Both the position numbers and the translations under genes were made by a program. Positions 1 to 9,564 of a stretch of 64,000 nucleotides of DNA are shown here, piece after piece. Numbering within the stretch: the first letter of the stretch is position 1; each line of letters starts with the position of its first letter. The notes below the pieces were generated by a model that was not told the DNA's origin, ran no database searches, and worked only from the letters and a program-made list of their open reading frames with translations. Source of the stretch: Beijerinckiaceae bacterium (lineage in GTDB: Bacteria; Pseudomonadota; Alphaproteobacteria; Rhizobiales; Beijerinckiaceae); assembly GCA_027532775.1 (NCBI GenBank), contig JAPZTO010000001.1, positions 930,001 to 994,000 of the forward strand. Reading direction: 5' to 3'.

Positions 1-1
1 G

Positions 2-301
2 GGCGCCTCGTTCCGCAATCTCGGCGAGATCGAGGCGCTGGCCGGCTGCGACCGGCTGACCATCGCCCCCGCCCTGCTTGACCAGCTCGCGCAGGATCAG
101 GGGCCACTCACCCGGGCCTTGTCCCCTGACGGCAGCGGGGCACCCGCCCCGGCGCGGATTGCCGTCGACGAGGCCTCGTTCCGCTGGGCGATGAACGAGA
201 ATGCCATGGCCACCGAAAAGCTGGCCGAGGGCATCCGCCTCTTCGCAGCCGATCTCGGCAAGCTCAAGGCCATGCTGGCGCCGATGGTGGAAGCGAGCTG
301 A
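2..301 (+). CDS. tal: Transaldolase, C-terminal part (gene enters from the left edge)
   Basis: Only the last 99 codons are in the window and the 5' part lies outside it. The translation begins [20 protein letters not shown] and continues to [23 protein letters not shown], the C-terminal end of the TalB-type transaldolases of the pentose phosphate pathway. The residues that form the Schiff base are upstream and cannot be checked. The gene ends about 115 bp before lepA. Family assignment rests on the conserved C-terminal helices (FRW[17 protein letters not shown]). A transketolase gene lies later in the window but is not in the same operon. Confidence 0.85.
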   Translation, partial: GASFRNLGEIEALAGCDRLTIAPALLDQLAQDQGPLTRALSPDGSGAPAPARIAVDEASFRWAMNENAMATEKLAEGIRLFAADLGKLKAMLAPMVEAS

Positions 302-416
302 AACCGTCCGCATCACGACCGGAGCGCCCCCGGGCTGCCCGTTTTGTTTTGTCGCAGGGGCCGTCCGGGAAGCAATTTCCTTGGACATTTGCGCCAGCTT
401 CGCTATCTCCCGCGCC

Positions 417-2222
417 ATGAGCACGGAACCGATCAGCAATATTCGCAACTTCTCCATCGTGGCGCATATCGACCACGGGAAGTCCACCCTCGCCGATCGC
501 CTGATCCAGAAAACGGGCGGGCTGACCGAGCGCGAGATGGTGGAGCAGGTGCTCGACAGCATGGAGATCGAGCGCGAGCGCGGCATCACCATCAAGGCGC
601 AGACCGTCCGGCTGAATTACCGGGCGAATGACGGCAAGGATTACATCCTCAACCTCATGGATACGCCGGGCCATGTCGACTTCGCCTACGAGGTCTCGCG
701 CAGCCTCGCGGCCTGCGAGGGCTCGCTGCTGGTGGTCGATGCCAGCCAGGGCGTCGAGGCGCAGACGCTGGCGAATGTGTATCATGCGCTCGATGCCAAT
801 CACGAAATCGTCCCCGTCCTCAACAAGGTGGACCTGCCTGCCGCCGAGCCGGACCGGGTTAAGGAACAGATCGAGGAAGTGATCGGGCTCGACGCCTCCG
901 AGGCGGTGCCGATCTCGGCCAAGACCGGGCTCAATATCGAAGGCGTGCTCGAGGCGATCGTCACCCGTCTGCCGCCACCCAGGGGCGATCTCTCGGCGCC
1001 GCTCAAGGCCCTGCTGGTCGACAGCTGGTACGATGTCTATCTCGGCGTTGTCGTGCTGGTCCGGATTATTGACGGCAAGCTGAAAAAGGGCATGCGCGTC
1101 AAGATGATGGGCACGGATGCGGTCTATGATATCGACCGGGTCGGCGTGTTCACGCCGAAGATGATCGACCTGCCGGAACTCACCCCCGGCGAAGTGGGCT
1201 TCATCACCGCCTCGATCAAGGAAGTGGCGGATACCCGCGTCGGTGACACGATCACCGAGGAGAAGAAGCCGACCGCGCAGGCTTTGCCTGGCTTCAAGCC
1301 GGTCCAGCCGGTGGTGTTCTGCGGCCTCTTCCCCGTCGATGCAGCGGAGTTCGACGAACTCCGCGCCGCGATGGGCAAGTTGCGCCTCAACGATGCGAGT
1401 TTCACCTACGAGATGGAATCCTCCGCCGCACTCGGCTTCGGCTTCCGCTGCGGCTTCCTCGGCCTGCTCCATCTGGAGATCATCCAGGAGCGGCTGACGC
1501 GCGAGTTCAACCTCGACCTGATCGCCACCGCGCCGAGCGTCGTCTACCAGATCGCCCTGCGCGACGGCACCGAGATCGACCTGCATAATCCGGCGGACCT
1601 GCCGGATGTGATGAAGATCACGGAGATCCGCGAGCCCTGGATCCGCGCCACGATCCTTACGCCGGATGATTATCTCGGGGCGATCCTCAAGCTCTGCCAG
1701 GAGCGGCGCGGCAACCAGATCGACCTGACCTATGTCGGCAAGCGCGCGATGGTGGTCTATGACCTGCCGCTCAACGAGGTGGTCTTCGATTTCTATGACC
1801 GGCTGAAATCGATCTCGAAGGGCTATGCCTCGTTCGATTACACGATCACCGATTACCGCGAGGGTGACCTCGTGAAGCTGTCGGTTCTGGTCAATTCCGA
1901 GCCGGTGGACGCGCTCTCGATGCTCGTCCACCGCAACCGCGCCGAAGGCCGGGGCCGGGTGATGTGCGAGAAGCTGAAGGATCTGATCCCGCCGCATCTC
2001 TTCCAGATCCCGATCCAGGCGGCGATCGGCGGCAAGATCATCGCCCGAGAGACGGTGCGTGCCCTGCGCAAGGACGTGACGGCCAAGTGCTATGGCGGCG
2101 ATATCAGCCGCAAGCGCAAGCTTCTGGACAAGCAGAAGGAAGGCAAGAAGAAGATGCGGCAATTCGGCAAGGTCGAAATTCCGCAGGAAGCCTTCATCGC
2201 CGCCCTGAAGATGGACAGCTAG
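417..2222 (+). CDS. lepA: Elongation factor 4 (LepA), ribosome back-translocating GTPase
   Basis: A 601-residue protein, the normal length for LepA. It is a cytoplasmic translational GTPase acting on stalled or mistranslocated ribosomes. The G1 loop (AHIDHGKST) is near residue 15, followed by the G3 motif DTPGHVD and the G4 motif NKVD. The C-terminal LepA-specific domain ends with [19 protein letters not shown]. The frame is open far upstream, but the family N-terminus ([20 protein letters not shown]) starts at 417, so this ATG is chosen. The next gene starts 2 bp after the stop. Confidence 0.97.
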   Translation: MSTEPISNIRNFSIVAHIDHGKSTLADRLIQKTGGLTEREMVEQVLDSMEIERERGITIKAQTVRLNYRANDGKDYILNLMDTPGHVDFAYEVSRSLAACEGSLLVVDASQGVEAQTLANVYHALDANHEIVPVLNKVDLPAAEPDRVKEQIEEVIGLDASEAVPISAKTGLNIEGVLEAIVTRLPPPRGDLSAPLKALLVDSWYDVYLGVVVLVRIIDGKLKKGMRVKMMGTDAVYDIDRVGVFTPKMIDLPELTPGEVGFITASIKEVADTRVGDTITEEKKPTAQALPGFKPVQPVVFCGLFPVDAAEFDELRAAMGKLRLNDASFTYEMESSAALGFGFRCGFLGLLHLEIIQERLTREFNLDLIATAPSVVYQIALRDGTEIDLHNPADLPDVMKITEIREPWIRATILTPDDYLGAILKLCQERRGNQIDLTYVGKRAMVVYDLPLNEVVFDFYDRLKSISKGYASFDYTITDYREGDLVKLSVLVNSEPVDALSMLVHRNRAEGRGRVMCEKLKDLIPPHLFQIPIQAAIGGKIIARETVRALRKDVTAKCYGGDISRKRKLLDKQKEGKKKMRQFGKVEIPQEAFIAALKMDS

Positions 2223-2224
2223 GG

Positions 2225-2638
2225 ATGGCCGGCTCGCCATTCTTCGTCCGGATCAAGACGGACGTTCTGGCGATTGTTGCTGCCATTCCTCCGGACCGCG
2301 TCACCACATTCGCGCAGATCGGCCGTCATCTCGATGTCATGCCGCGGCATGTGGCCTATATTCTCGCCCGGCTCGATCCGGTCGAGTTCGACATTTACCC
2401 GTGGTTCCGCGTGATCGGGCAGGTGGGGGATATCGGGATTCCCAAAGCCAATCACCGGGGCGAGAGCCAGCGCCAGCTTCTTGCTTCGGAAGGGCACATG
2501 TTTGACGCGGCCGGCTGCCTTATCGGCTGGGCTGGAGCTGAAATCGCGATCGAGGCCCTCACATGCGGCGTGCCGCAGCAAAAGCGCCCTGCCGATGCAC
2601 CGGCCGCTTCCAGACGCAGCCGGGCAAAACTCGCCTGA
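2225..2638 (+). CDS. Alkyltransferase-like (ATL) DNA lesion-binding protein, MGMT family
   Basis: A 137-residue protein with the DNA-binding fold of O6-alkylguanine-DNA alkyltransferase (VAAIPPDRVTTFAQIGRHLD, then the recognition helix MPRHVAYILAR). In true MGMT/Ogt enzymes the active site is PCHRV; here it reads PWFRVIG, so the acceptor Cys is Trp. That replacement is the hallmark of ATL proteins, which bind alkylated guanine without repairing it and hand it to nucleotide excision repair. Start codon follows lepA by 2 bp, suggesting co-transcription. The last 30 residues (KRPADAPAASRRSRAKLA) look like a disordered basic tail. Confidence 0.8.
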   Translation: MAGSPFFVRIKTDVLAIVAAIPPDRVTTFAQIGRHLDVMPRHVAYILARLDPVEFDIYPWFRVIGQVGDIGIPKANHRGESQRQLLASEGHMFDAAGCLIGWAGAEIAIEALTCGVPQQKRPADAPAASRRSRAKLA

Positions 2639-2902
2639 CGGCCCGCCCATCCCGCCCTTGCCCGATAAAGCCCGGCCGGCTCCCCCGCTGATCTTCGGGG
2701 CGTTCTGCGCAGCAGGCCAGCGCTGCCATTGACGATAATCAGGCGTCGGCGTTCTTCATTTATGAACAGCGTTGTCCGAAACTGCCGGGCTGACGCGGCG
2801 GCGATGGCTTGTCATTCCGTTGGGCATGACGCCACATTCTCCCGACCCGCAATCCGCGAATCCCGTTTCCCAGCCCCCTCCTGCGAAGAACGATCTCCTG
2901 GC

Positions 2903-3877
2903 ATGGCTGACAATGTTGATCCGACCGGTGCCGCCAGCGCCTCCACCTCCCCGGGAGGGGCGGAGCTCCGGCTCTCCTGGAACGACCTCCGAGCCTTTCT
3001 GGCCGTATCTGTTCATGGATCGATGAACCGGGCGGCCGCCGCGCTGGGGGAAAGCCAGCCGACGGTCGGGCGCCGCATGCGACGGCTCGAGGAGGTGACC
3101 GGGCTGACGCTGCTCCTGCGCAGCACGAACCGGACCGACCTTACGGAGGCGGGCGAGGCGCTGCTTCAGGCAATCCGGCCGATGGGCGAGACTGCCGGTC
3201 GCCTGCCGGCACTCCTGCGCCAGTACCGCGTGCTCGACCGGCCCCCGATCCGGATCACGGCGACGACCTCGCTGGCCTTGTTTCTCTCGGAGAACGTGAC
3301 GCAGCTGCGCGCCGCCGCGCCCGCCCGGGAAATCGTGCTGATGCCGACGCGCCAGCGCATCGACCTCCGGCAGGGCGAGGCCGAGATCGCGCTGCGGATG
3401 AATGCCGTGGAACCGGAAGCCGGCCTGCTGGCGCGCAAGGTCGCAACGCTTTCCTTCGCGCTTTATGGCCTGCGCGGCGCGGGGCTGCTCCCCGTCATCA
3501 TGCCCTCCGGGCACGGCACGATGTCACGCCAGCTAGCGCTGGCGCAGCGCGCGCTGGCGGGCCGCAGCCAGGGCCCGCTGATCGACGAGTTGCACCTGCG
3601 CTATCAGGCTGTCCGGGCCGGTGCCGGAATCGGCAGCCTGCCCTGCTGGCTGGGCGATGCCGATCCGCAGCTGGAGCGGTTCTGCGCCCTGCCGCAGCCC
3701 TTCATCCATGAGGATGTCTATCTCGTCCGCACGGAACGGACGCGGAGCGACGGCGATATCGAAGCGGTTATCCGCGCGCTGGCGCGGGTTTTCAGGGCGA
3801 ATCGCAGGCGGCTGGATGCCCGGCAGGCAGCTGTTATTCCGCCTGAACCGGTTCCCGCTTCTTCGGCGCCACGATGA
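2903..3877 (+). CDS. LysR-family transcriptional regulator
   Basis: A 324-residue LTTR. The winged helix (WNDLRAFLAVSVHGSMNRAA then SQPTVGRRMRRLEE) spans about residues 30-90, followed by a periplasmic-binding-protein-like effector domain with a GAGIGSLP segment near the C-terminus. The ATG at 2903 is chosen because the frame upstream (to 2729) encodes low-complexity sequence unlike LTTR N-termini. The 3' end overlaps the convergent ABC exporter gene by 44 bp. Target genes are unknown; no divergent partner is present, so autoregulation cannot be inferred from layout. Confidence 0.85.
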   Translation: MADNVDPTGAASASTSPGGAELRLSWNDLRAFLAVSVHGSMNRAAAALGESQPTVGRRMRRLEEVTGLTLLLRSTNRTDLTEAGEALLQAIRPMGETAGRLPALLRQYRVLDRPPIRITATTSLALFLSENVTQLRAAAPAREIVLMPTRQRIDLRQGEAEIALRMNAVEPEAGLLARKVATLSFALYGLRGAGLLPVIMPSGHGTMSRQLALAQRALAGRSQGPLIDELHLRYQAVRAGAGIGSLPCWLGDADPQLERFCALPQPFIHEDVYLVRTERTRSDGDIEAVIRALARVFRANRRRLDARQAAVIPPEPVPASSAPR

Positions 3878-5696
3878 AGCCGCCGGACTGGCGGGCCCAG
3901 AGATCGGCATAGAGCCCGCCGGCCGCCAGCAATTCGGCATGGGTGCCCTGTTCGAGGATGCGGCCCTGATCCAGCACCACGAGGCGATCCATGATCTGCA
4001 GCGTCGAGAGGCGATGGGCGATGGCGATCACGGTCTTGCCGGCCATGAGCGTGCCGAGATTTTCCTGGATCGCCGTTTCGACCTCGCTGTCGAGGGCACT
4101 GGTGGCTTCGTCGAGCACAAGGATCGGCGCATCGCGCAGGATCACGCGGGACAGCGCAATGCGCTGGCGCTGGCCACCGGACAGCTTGACGCCGCGTTCG
4201 CCGACATGGGCATCCAGCCCGCGGCGGCCAAGCCAATCCTGCAGGTTCCCGACGAAATCGGTGGCCTGTGCCCGCGCGAGCGCGGCATGCAATTCGGCCT
4301 CGGAGGCATCCGGACGGCCATAGAGCACATTGTCGCGGATCGAACGGTGGAGCAGGGCAGTATCCTGCGTGACCATCGCGATCACCCGCCGCAGCGATTC
4401 CTGCTTCAGGCCGGCAATATCCTGGCCATCGATGAGGATGCGCCCCTCGGTGACGGCATTGAAGCGCAGGAGCAGGTTGACGAGGGTCGACTTGCCGGCG
4501 CCGGAGCGCCCGACAAGGCCGATTTTCTCGCCGGGGCGGATCACAAGGTCGATGTCGCGCAGGATGGGCAGCCGGTCATCATAGGAGAAGGAGACCTTCC
4601 GGAAGGCGATCTCGCCACGTTCGAAGCGCAGCGGCACCGCATCCGGGCGGTCCTGCATCGTGACCGGGGCCGTCAGGCTTTCCATGCCCTCCTGGACGAT
4701 GCCGATATTCTCCATGATCCCGGAAATTTCCCACGCGATCCAGCCCGAGGCGCGGACCAGCGAAAGGACCAGCGTCATCGCCATGGTGAAGCCGCCGACC
4801 TCGATGGCGCCGCGGCTCCAGAGCCAGAGTCCTATGGCGCAGGTGGTGCAGACCGTGGTGGCGCTGAGGATGGAGAGACAGCCCGAAAAGCCGATCTGCA
4901 GCCTCTGCTGGGCCTGGAACAGGCCGTTGGCCTCGCGCACGGCCGCCGCCATATAGGCATCGTCCCGGGCCTTCTCGCCGAAGAGCTTCAGGGCCTGGAT
5001 GTTGCCGAAGGCATCGACGACCTTGCCCATCAGCATCGAGCGCCCCTCCGAGGCCGCCTGGGCCCGCTGGCGCTGCTGCGGCAGGAAGAGCCGCAGGATG
5101 AGCAGGTAGGCGCAGAACCAGAGCGCGACGGGGAGAGCCATGCGCCAGTCCTGCGCGGCAATCAGCCCGACCGAGCCGAGGCCGTAGCAGGCGATGTAGA
5201 TGATGGCCTGGATGAAGGAAATCGTCGCCTGGCGCACCGCGCCGCCTGTCTGCATGACCCGGTTGGCCAGCCGCCCCGCAAAATCATTGTGAAAGAACCG
5301 GAGGCTCTGGCCGATCAGGCGGCCATAGAACTGCCAGCGCATCCGGCTCTGCCAGCCCGGCTCGATGCCGAGCCTCCCCAGCGAGAAAGCGGAGAGGAAG
5401 ACCAGCGGGCGCAGCACGAGCACAACGGCCAGCATGGCGAGGAGCGTCGGCATGGCTTCGGCGAAGAAGCGGTCGCGCGGGGTCGTCGCCAGCAGCCCGA
5501 CAAGATGCCCGATGAAGAACGGCACCACTGTGTCGAGCAGCGCGTCGATCATGGTCAGCGCGGTCAGGACGGCCAGGGGCCCCCGGACCTGCCGGATCTG
5601 CTGCCCGAGAAACGGGAACAGCGAAGTAGGCTCGCCCGGCGGAGCGGGCACAACCGGAGGGATCAATCCCTCCAGCCAGGCAAGGAAGCGGTGCAT
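3834..5696 (-). CDS. ABC-type exporter, fused permease and ATPase (MsbA/Atm1-like)
   Basis: A 620-residue half-transporter that should work as a homodimer in the inner membrane. The N-terminal half holds six predicted helices (for example LTMIDALLDTVVPFFIGHLV, LLAMLAVVLVLRPLVFL). The C-terminal ATPase carries Walker A GRSGAGKST, signature LSGGQRQRIALS, Walker B ILVLDEATSAL and the H-loop AHRLST. Start is placed at 5696 (MHRFLAWLEG) because the open frame upstream lacks membrane or family sequence. Substrate is not evident from sequence. The gene stands alone, convergent with the LysR gene and upstream of nothing obvious on the same strand. Confidence 0.9.
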   Translation of the reverse strand: MHRFLAWLEGLIPPVVPAPPGEPTSLFPFLGQQIRQVRGPLAVLTALTMIDALLDTVVPFFIGHLVGLLATTPRDRFFAEAMPTLLAMLAVVLVLRPLVFLSAFSLGRLGIEPGWQSRMRWQFYGRLIGQSLRFFHNDFAGRLANRVMQTGGAVRQATISFIQAIIYIACYGLGSVGLIAAQDWRMALPVALWFCAYLLILRLFLPQQRQRAQAASEGRSMLMGKVVDAFGNIQALKLFGEKARDDAYMAAAVREANGLFQAQQRLQIGFSGCLSILSATTVCTTCAIGLWLWSRGAIEVGGFTMAMTLVLSLVRASGWIAWEISGIMENIGIVQEGMESLTAPVTMQDRPDAVPLRFERGEIAFRKVSFSYDDRLPILRDIDLVIRPGEKIGLVGRSGAGKSTLVNLLLRFNAVTEGRILIDGQDIAGLKQESLRRVIAMVTQDTALLHRSIRDNVLYGRPDASEAELHAALARAQATDFVGNLQDWLGRRGLDAHVGERGVKLSGGQRQRIALSRVILRDAPILVLDEATSALDSEVETAIQENLGTLMAGKTVIAIAHRLSTLQIMDRLVVLDQGRILEQGTHAELLAAGGLYADLWARQSGGFIVAPKKREPVQAE

Positions 5697-5824
5697 GACG
5701 GGCTCTGCAGGCGTGAAGCGGGCATGCCCGCCTCCGGCCTCAAGCAACGAAGGCGGCGGGCCAGTCCCGGCATTGGTGATCAATTGATCGCCAATGAACC
5801 GGATTCGCTGGCCCGCATCAAGCC

Positions 5825-6814
5825 TCAGCCGGCGGTGGCACCGATCTCCCGGATCAGCGCGCCCCATTTGTCGCTTTCCGACTTCAGGAAGGCGGCCAGT
5901 TCCTGCTGGCTCGAGCCGACAATCTCGCCGCCGAGCTTGCCGAGCTTGCTCGCCACCTCTGCCTCGGCCAGCACGGTCTTCACATCGGCATTCATGCGGG
6001 CGACGATGGCCGGCGGCGTTTTCGCCGGAACGAACAAGGCGAACCAGGACGAGACATCGAAGCCGGGCACGGTCTCGTTGATCGGCGCGAGATCGGGCGC
6101 GAGTTGCGAACGCTTCGCCGTGGTGATGCCGAGAGCCTTGATCGTGCCGGCCTGCGCCTGCGGCAGGGCCGCGGTGATGTTGTCGAAGATGCAGTCCAGG
6201 CGGCCGGCGATGAGGTCGTTCTTGGCTTCCGCCGTTCCCTTGTAGGGCACATGGATCATCTTGGTGCCGGTCAGCTTCTGGAACAGCTCGCCCGAGAGAT
6301 GAACCGAGGTGCCGATGCCCGACGAGCCGAAGGACATGGTGCCCGGCTTGGCCTTCGCCAGCGCAATGAAATCAGCGACCGATTTCGCCGGGTGGTTGGG
6401 TGGCACGACCATGATGTTCGGCACCATCGCCATCAGGCTGACGGGCTCGAAATCCTTCACCGGGTCATAGGGCAGCGACTTGTAGAGATAGGGGTTGGTG
6501 GCCATACCGACCGAGACGACAAGCATCGTATTGCCATCCGGCGCGGCCTTCGCGGCCTGGTCTGTGCCGATATTGCCGCCGGCGCCGCCCTTGTTCTCGA
6601 CGACAATCTGGTTGCCCCAGATGGCGCCCAACCGCTCGGCGACGATGCGGCCGATCACGTCGGTCGCGCCGGCCGGCGGGAAGGGAATGACCATGCGGAT
6701 CGTTCCGGCTTTCGGCCAGGCGGCCTGCCCGCGCGCGCCGGATGCAAGAAACGGCGTCGCCACAAGGCCGGCCAGCACGGCACGGCGGGGAATTGGCCTG
6801 TTCGGGTCGCTCAT
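5825..6814 (-). CDS. Tripartite tricarboxylate transporter substrate receptor (Bug family)
   Basis: A 329-residue periplasmic binding protein of the Bug/TctC family. Features seen: an N-terminal twin-arginine-like signal (IPRRAVLAGLVATPFLASGA), the family start of the mature protein (WPKAGTIRMVIPFPPAGATD), and the conserved GGAGGNIGTDQAAKAAPDG loop. Start is the second of two adjacent ATGs because GGAGG then lies 4 bp upstream. No TctA/TctB membrane genes are next to it, so it is an orphan receptor, common in this family. Ligand is probably a carboxylate but is not determinable here. Confidence 0.9.
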   Translation of the reverse strand: MSDPNRPIPRRAVLAGLVATPFLASGARGQAAWPKAGTIRMVIPFPPAGATDVIGRIVAERLGAIWGNQIVVENKGGAGGNIGTDQAAKAAPDGNTMLVVSVGMATNPYLYKSLPYDPVKDFEPVSLMAMVPNIMVVPPNHPAKSVADFIALAKAKPGTMSFGSSGIGTSVHLSGELFQKLTGTKMIHVPYKGTAEAKNDLIAGRLDCIFDNITAALPQAQAGTIKALGITTAKRSQLAPDLAPINETVPGFDVSSWFALFVPAKTPPAIVARMNADVKTVLAEAEVASKLGKLGGEIVGSSQQELAAFLKSESDKWGALIREIGATAG

Positions 6815-6923
6815 CATTCCTCCTCGCATCCCTCTTTTCACACGGCAGCATCGGGCGGCCCGTCCGGGATTTGCGGCCAGCCTATCCAAGACCGGCGGAT
6901 TGAAAAGCGAAAATGTCTGGCTT

Positions 6924-7043
6924 TCAGGCCTGCCGGATGATGTGAGGCGGCTCGCTCCGGGCGAAGCTGGCCTGGGTCTGCACCAAGATGCCGAGAAAGA
7001 TCACCAGAAGCGGCAGGAGCCGGCGGGCGCAGGATCGGGACAT
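6924..7043 (-). CDS. Possible small exported or membrane peptide (39 aa)
   Basis: A short frame in the gap between the Bug receptor and mepA. It encodes MSRSCARRLLPLLVIFLGIL followed by VQTQASFARSEPPHIIRQA. The pattern is a basic N-region, a hydrophobic stretch of about 14 residues and a possible signal-peptidase site after SFA. A purine-rich GAAGGGGAA lies upstream of the ATG. I recognise no family. It could be a real small secreted protein or a chance frame; the signal-peptide-like order of residues is the only argument. Confidence 0.4.
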   Translation of the reverse strand: MSRSCARRLLPLLVIFLGILVQTQASFARSEPPHIIRQA

Positions 7044-7189
7044 GGGCGATTCCCCTTCGTCTTCACCGTCCCATCCTGCTCCCCGGACACAGCGAAATCC
7101 TGAATCCTTTCCCTCGAAATGTGCAGGTCCGGCTGGTCTGGTTAACCCTTTGCTGCCATGCTCCGCCCACCAACACGAGGGTCGAATCG

Positions 7190-8194
7190 ATGCTGGGCAG
7201 AGCCTTGGCGATGCAAGAGCGGCAGGGAATGGCGAGGGTCAGGCCGGGGATTGCCGCCCTTGTCCTCGTTACCTTGGTCCTCGCGGTCATGGCCATGGCA
7301 GGGCCGGCCCTCGGCCAGCAGACCCAGACCGAGGAAATGGAACGGCGGGCGAAGGTCCTTTCGCTGCTTCCCAACAATGCCGCCAAACGCATTTTCGGCA
7401 CGACGCCGGGCCCGGCCAATCTTGAGCCGCGCGCCATCGGTTCGTTTGCCCGCGGCTGCCTTGCCGGCGCGAAGGCGCTCCCCGTCGATGGGGAGACCTG
7501 GCAGGTGATGCGCCTCTCGCGCAACCGCAACTGGGGCCATCCCGACCTTATCGCCCTGATCGAGGGGCTGGCGCGCAAGGCTCCGCGCGAGGCCAAATGG
7601 AACGGCCTGCTTGTCGGCGACATTTCCCAGCCGCGTGGCGGGCCGATGCTGACCGGCCATGCCTCGCACCAGATTGGCCTCGACGCGGATATCTGGCTGA
7701 CCCCGATGCCGGACCGGACGCTGAGCCGGGCGGAGCGGGAAACCATGAGCGCGACCAATGTCGTCCGAGCCGACTGGATGGATGTGGACCCCGCCGCCTA
7801 TACCCGCAGCCATCTCGCGCTGATCCGCCTTGCGGCGCGCGAAGGCAAGGTGAGCCGGATCTTCGTCAACCCCGCCATCAAGGTCGCCTTGTGCCGCGAT
7901 GCCGGCGCCGACAGGGCCTGGCTCTCCAAGGTGCGGCCGATGTGGGGGCACAATTACCATTTCCACATCCGCATGGCCTGCCCGAAGGACGACGCCTCCT
8001 GTGTCGATCAGCCGCTGCCGGCAGACGAGGATGGCTGCGGTACGGAACTCCAGGACTGGCTGAAGAAGCAATATGCGGCGATGAACAAGCCCATGCCGCC
8101 GCCCGGGCCGGCTGGAAAGCCGAAGCCGCCGCCCAAACCCTGGACGCTTGACGACCTGCCGGATGAGTGCCGGCAGGTTGCCGTGTCGCGCTAG
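7190..8194 (+). CDS. mepA: Penicillin-insensitive murein endopeptidase (MepA, LAS metallopeptidase)
   Basis: A 334-residue periplasmic peptidase that cleaves D-Ala-meso-DAP cross-links in peptidoglycan. The metal site is seen as TGHASHQIGLDADIW (about residues 160-175) and the downstream MWGHNYHFHIRM. Several Cys residues could form the disulfides typical of MepA. The signal anchor is PGIAALVLVTLVLAVMAMAG. Start at 7190 is favoured by GAGGG with 8-bp spacing; an ATG at 7229 is possible and would give a shorter signal peptide. The C-terminal tail is Pro/Lys-rich (PPPGPAGKPKPPPKPW). Confidence 0.92.
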   Translation: MLGRALAMQERQGMARVRPGIAALVLVTLVLAVMAMAGPALGQQTQTEEMERRAKVLSLLPNNAAKRIFGTTPGPANLEPRAIGSFARGCLAGAKALPVDGETWQVMRLSRNRNWGHPDLIALIEGLARKAPREAKWNGLLVGDISQPRGGPMLTGHASHQIGLDADIWLTPMPDRTLSRAERETMSATNVVRADWMDVDPAAYTRSHLALIRLAAREGKVSRIFVNPAIKVALCRDAGADRAWLSKVRPMWGHNYHFHIRMACPKDDASCVDQPLPADEDGCGTELQDWLKKQYAAMNKPMPPPGPAGKPKPPPKPWTLDDLPDECRQVAVSR

Positions 8195-8197
8195 CGA

Positions 8198-9361
8198 TCA
8201 ACCTTTGCGCAGCACGCCGGCGAGTCGCTCCAGCGCGGCATCGAGCGTCGACTGGCGCTTGGCGAAGCAGAGCCGCACCACCGTCCGCACCGGATCCTCG
8301 GCGTAGAAAGCCGAGACCGGAATCGCGGCGACCCCGTGTTCCGCCACCAGCCGCTGGCAGAAGGCGGCATCGTCCGTCTCTCCAAGCGGGGCGATGTCGA
8401 TGTTGAGGAAATAGGTCCCGCGCGAATTCAGCACCGGGAAGCCGAGATCCTGAAGCCCGCCGGCCAGATAATCCCGCGCCTGCTGGAAATCGGCACGCAT
8501 CGCGTCGAAGAAGCTGTCTTCCTTGCCGAGGCCATAGGCTACCGCAGCCTGCAGGTTCGGCGGCGTCGTGAAGGTGAGGAACTGGTGCGCCTTGGCAAGA
8601 ACCCGCATCAGCGAGGGCGCGGCCATGACCAGCCCGACCTTCCAGCCGGTCAGGGAAAAGATCTTGCCTGCCGAGCTGATCTTCACGACGCGCTCGCGCA
8701 TGCCCGGCAGGCCGATCAGTGACTGGTGGCGGATGCCGTCGAAGACCACATGCTCCCAGACCTCATCGCAGACGGCGATGGCATCATTCGCCATGCAGAA
8801 ATGCGCGAGCATCGAGAGATCTTCGAGCGGGCAGACCGTGCCGGCGGGATTGAGCGGATCATTGAACAGGACAAGCTTGGTGCGCGGCGAGAAGGCCGCC
8901 GCCAGATCCTCGGCCGTGAACCGCCAGTGCGGGGGCCGGAGCGTCACGAATTTCGGCACGCCCCCCGCCCGGAGTACGAGCGGCAGGTAGGCATCATACA
9001 TCGGCTGGAAGAGCACGACCTCGTCGCCCGGGTTGATCAGCGAGAAGAGCGCGCCCGCCAGAGCCTCGGTCGCGCCCGATGTCACCATGATCTCGCTGTC
9101 GGGATCGAAGGCGAGGCCCTGATGGCGGGCGAAATGGACGGAGACGGCCTGCCGCAATTCGGGGATGCCCATCATGGGCGGATACTGGTTCCAGCCCGAT
9201 ATGACGGCTTCCGCCGCCTTGGCGCGGATATCCTCGGCCCCCGGGTCATCCGGGAAGCCTTGCCCGAGATTGACGGCCTGATGCTCGCGGGCCAGGCGGG
9301 ACATGGTCTCGAAGATCGTGGTCGGCAGACCGGCATAGACCGGATTCATGGGTTTGGACAC
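8198..9361 (-). CDS. PLP-dependent class I/II aminotransferase (methionine/kynurenine aminotransferase-like)
   Basis: A 387-residue fold-type I aminotransferase. Visible family marks: VNLGQGFPDDPG near the N-terminus, the N-x-P motif (FNDPLNPAGTV), D and Y positions in AVCDEVWEHV, and the PLP lysine in SSAGKIFSLTGWKVG. The closest recognisable subgroup is the YbdL/KAT-like aminotransferases that act on Met and aromatic keto acids; the exact amino donor is inferred only. GTG at 9361 is preferred because GAGGG sits 6 bp upstream; an in-frame ATG follows at 9349 without a good ribosome site. Convergent with mepA, 3 bp apart. Confidence 0.88.
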   Translation of the reverse strand: MSKPMNPVYAGLPTTIFETMSRLAREHQAVNLGQGFPDDPGAEDIRAKAAEAVISGWNQYPPMMGIPELRQAVSVHFARHQGLAFDPDSEIMVTSGATEALAGALFSLINPGDEVVLFQPMYDAYLPLVLRAGGVPKFVTLRPPHWRFTAEDLAAAFSPRTKLVLFNDPLNPAGTVCPLEDLSMLAHFCMANDAIAVCDEVWEHVVFDGIRHQSLIGLPGMRERVVKISSAGKIFSLTGWKVGLVMAAPSLMRVLAKAHQFLTFTTPPNLQAAVAYGLGKEDSFFDAMRADFQQARDYLAGGLQDLGFPVLNSRGTYFLNIDIAPLGETDDAAFCQRLVAEHGVAAIPVSAFYAEDPVRTVVRLCFAKRQSTLDAALERLAGVLRKG

Positions 9362-9501
9362 GCGGCACCCTCGTCGGAAACTGGCTCTGGAGCGGTTCTT
9401 TAGCCGCAGCCCCGGGACTTTGCCAGCCCGGCCCGCCGGCAGGCTCACGGGCCGGCCATGCCTCAGCGGATCCCTTCCTTCACCACACTCTGACCTCCCT
9501 C

Positions 9502-9529
9502 TTGACTGACACATGATTCCTGATAAAAT
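9502..9529 (+). promoter_or_regulatory. Sigma-70-like promoter upstream of the TetR-efflux operon
   Basis: TTGACT at 9502-9507 and TAAAAT at 9524-9529 are separated by 16 bp. This AT-rich patch is unusual in the high-GC surroundings and lies 36 bp upstream of the tetR start. Confidence 0.55.
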
Positions 9530-9543
9530 TCGAAAATCATCAG
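9513..9543. promoter_or_regulatory. Candidate TetR operator (inverted repeats overlapping the -10 box)
   Basis: Two nested dyads cover the promoter: ATGATT (9513-9518) with AATCAT (9535-9540), and CTGAT (9520-9524) with ATCAG (9539-9543). A repressor bound here would occlude the -10. Autoregulation of the operon is the expected arrangement for a first-gene TetR, but binding is inferred. Confidence 0.4.
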
Positions 9544-9564
9544 TTATCAATCGTAACGAATGCC

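Noticed and set aside
264-2240. Long open frame antisense to lepA
   Set aside because: Mirror frame of a high-GC gene with His/Asp/Arg-rich, low-complexity translation and no family features.
3621-6245. 874-codon frame on the plus strand opposite the ABC exporter and Bug receptor
   Set aside because: It lies antisense to two convincing genes; its composition (Gln/Arg/Asp-rich, no domains) is typical of a shadow frame.
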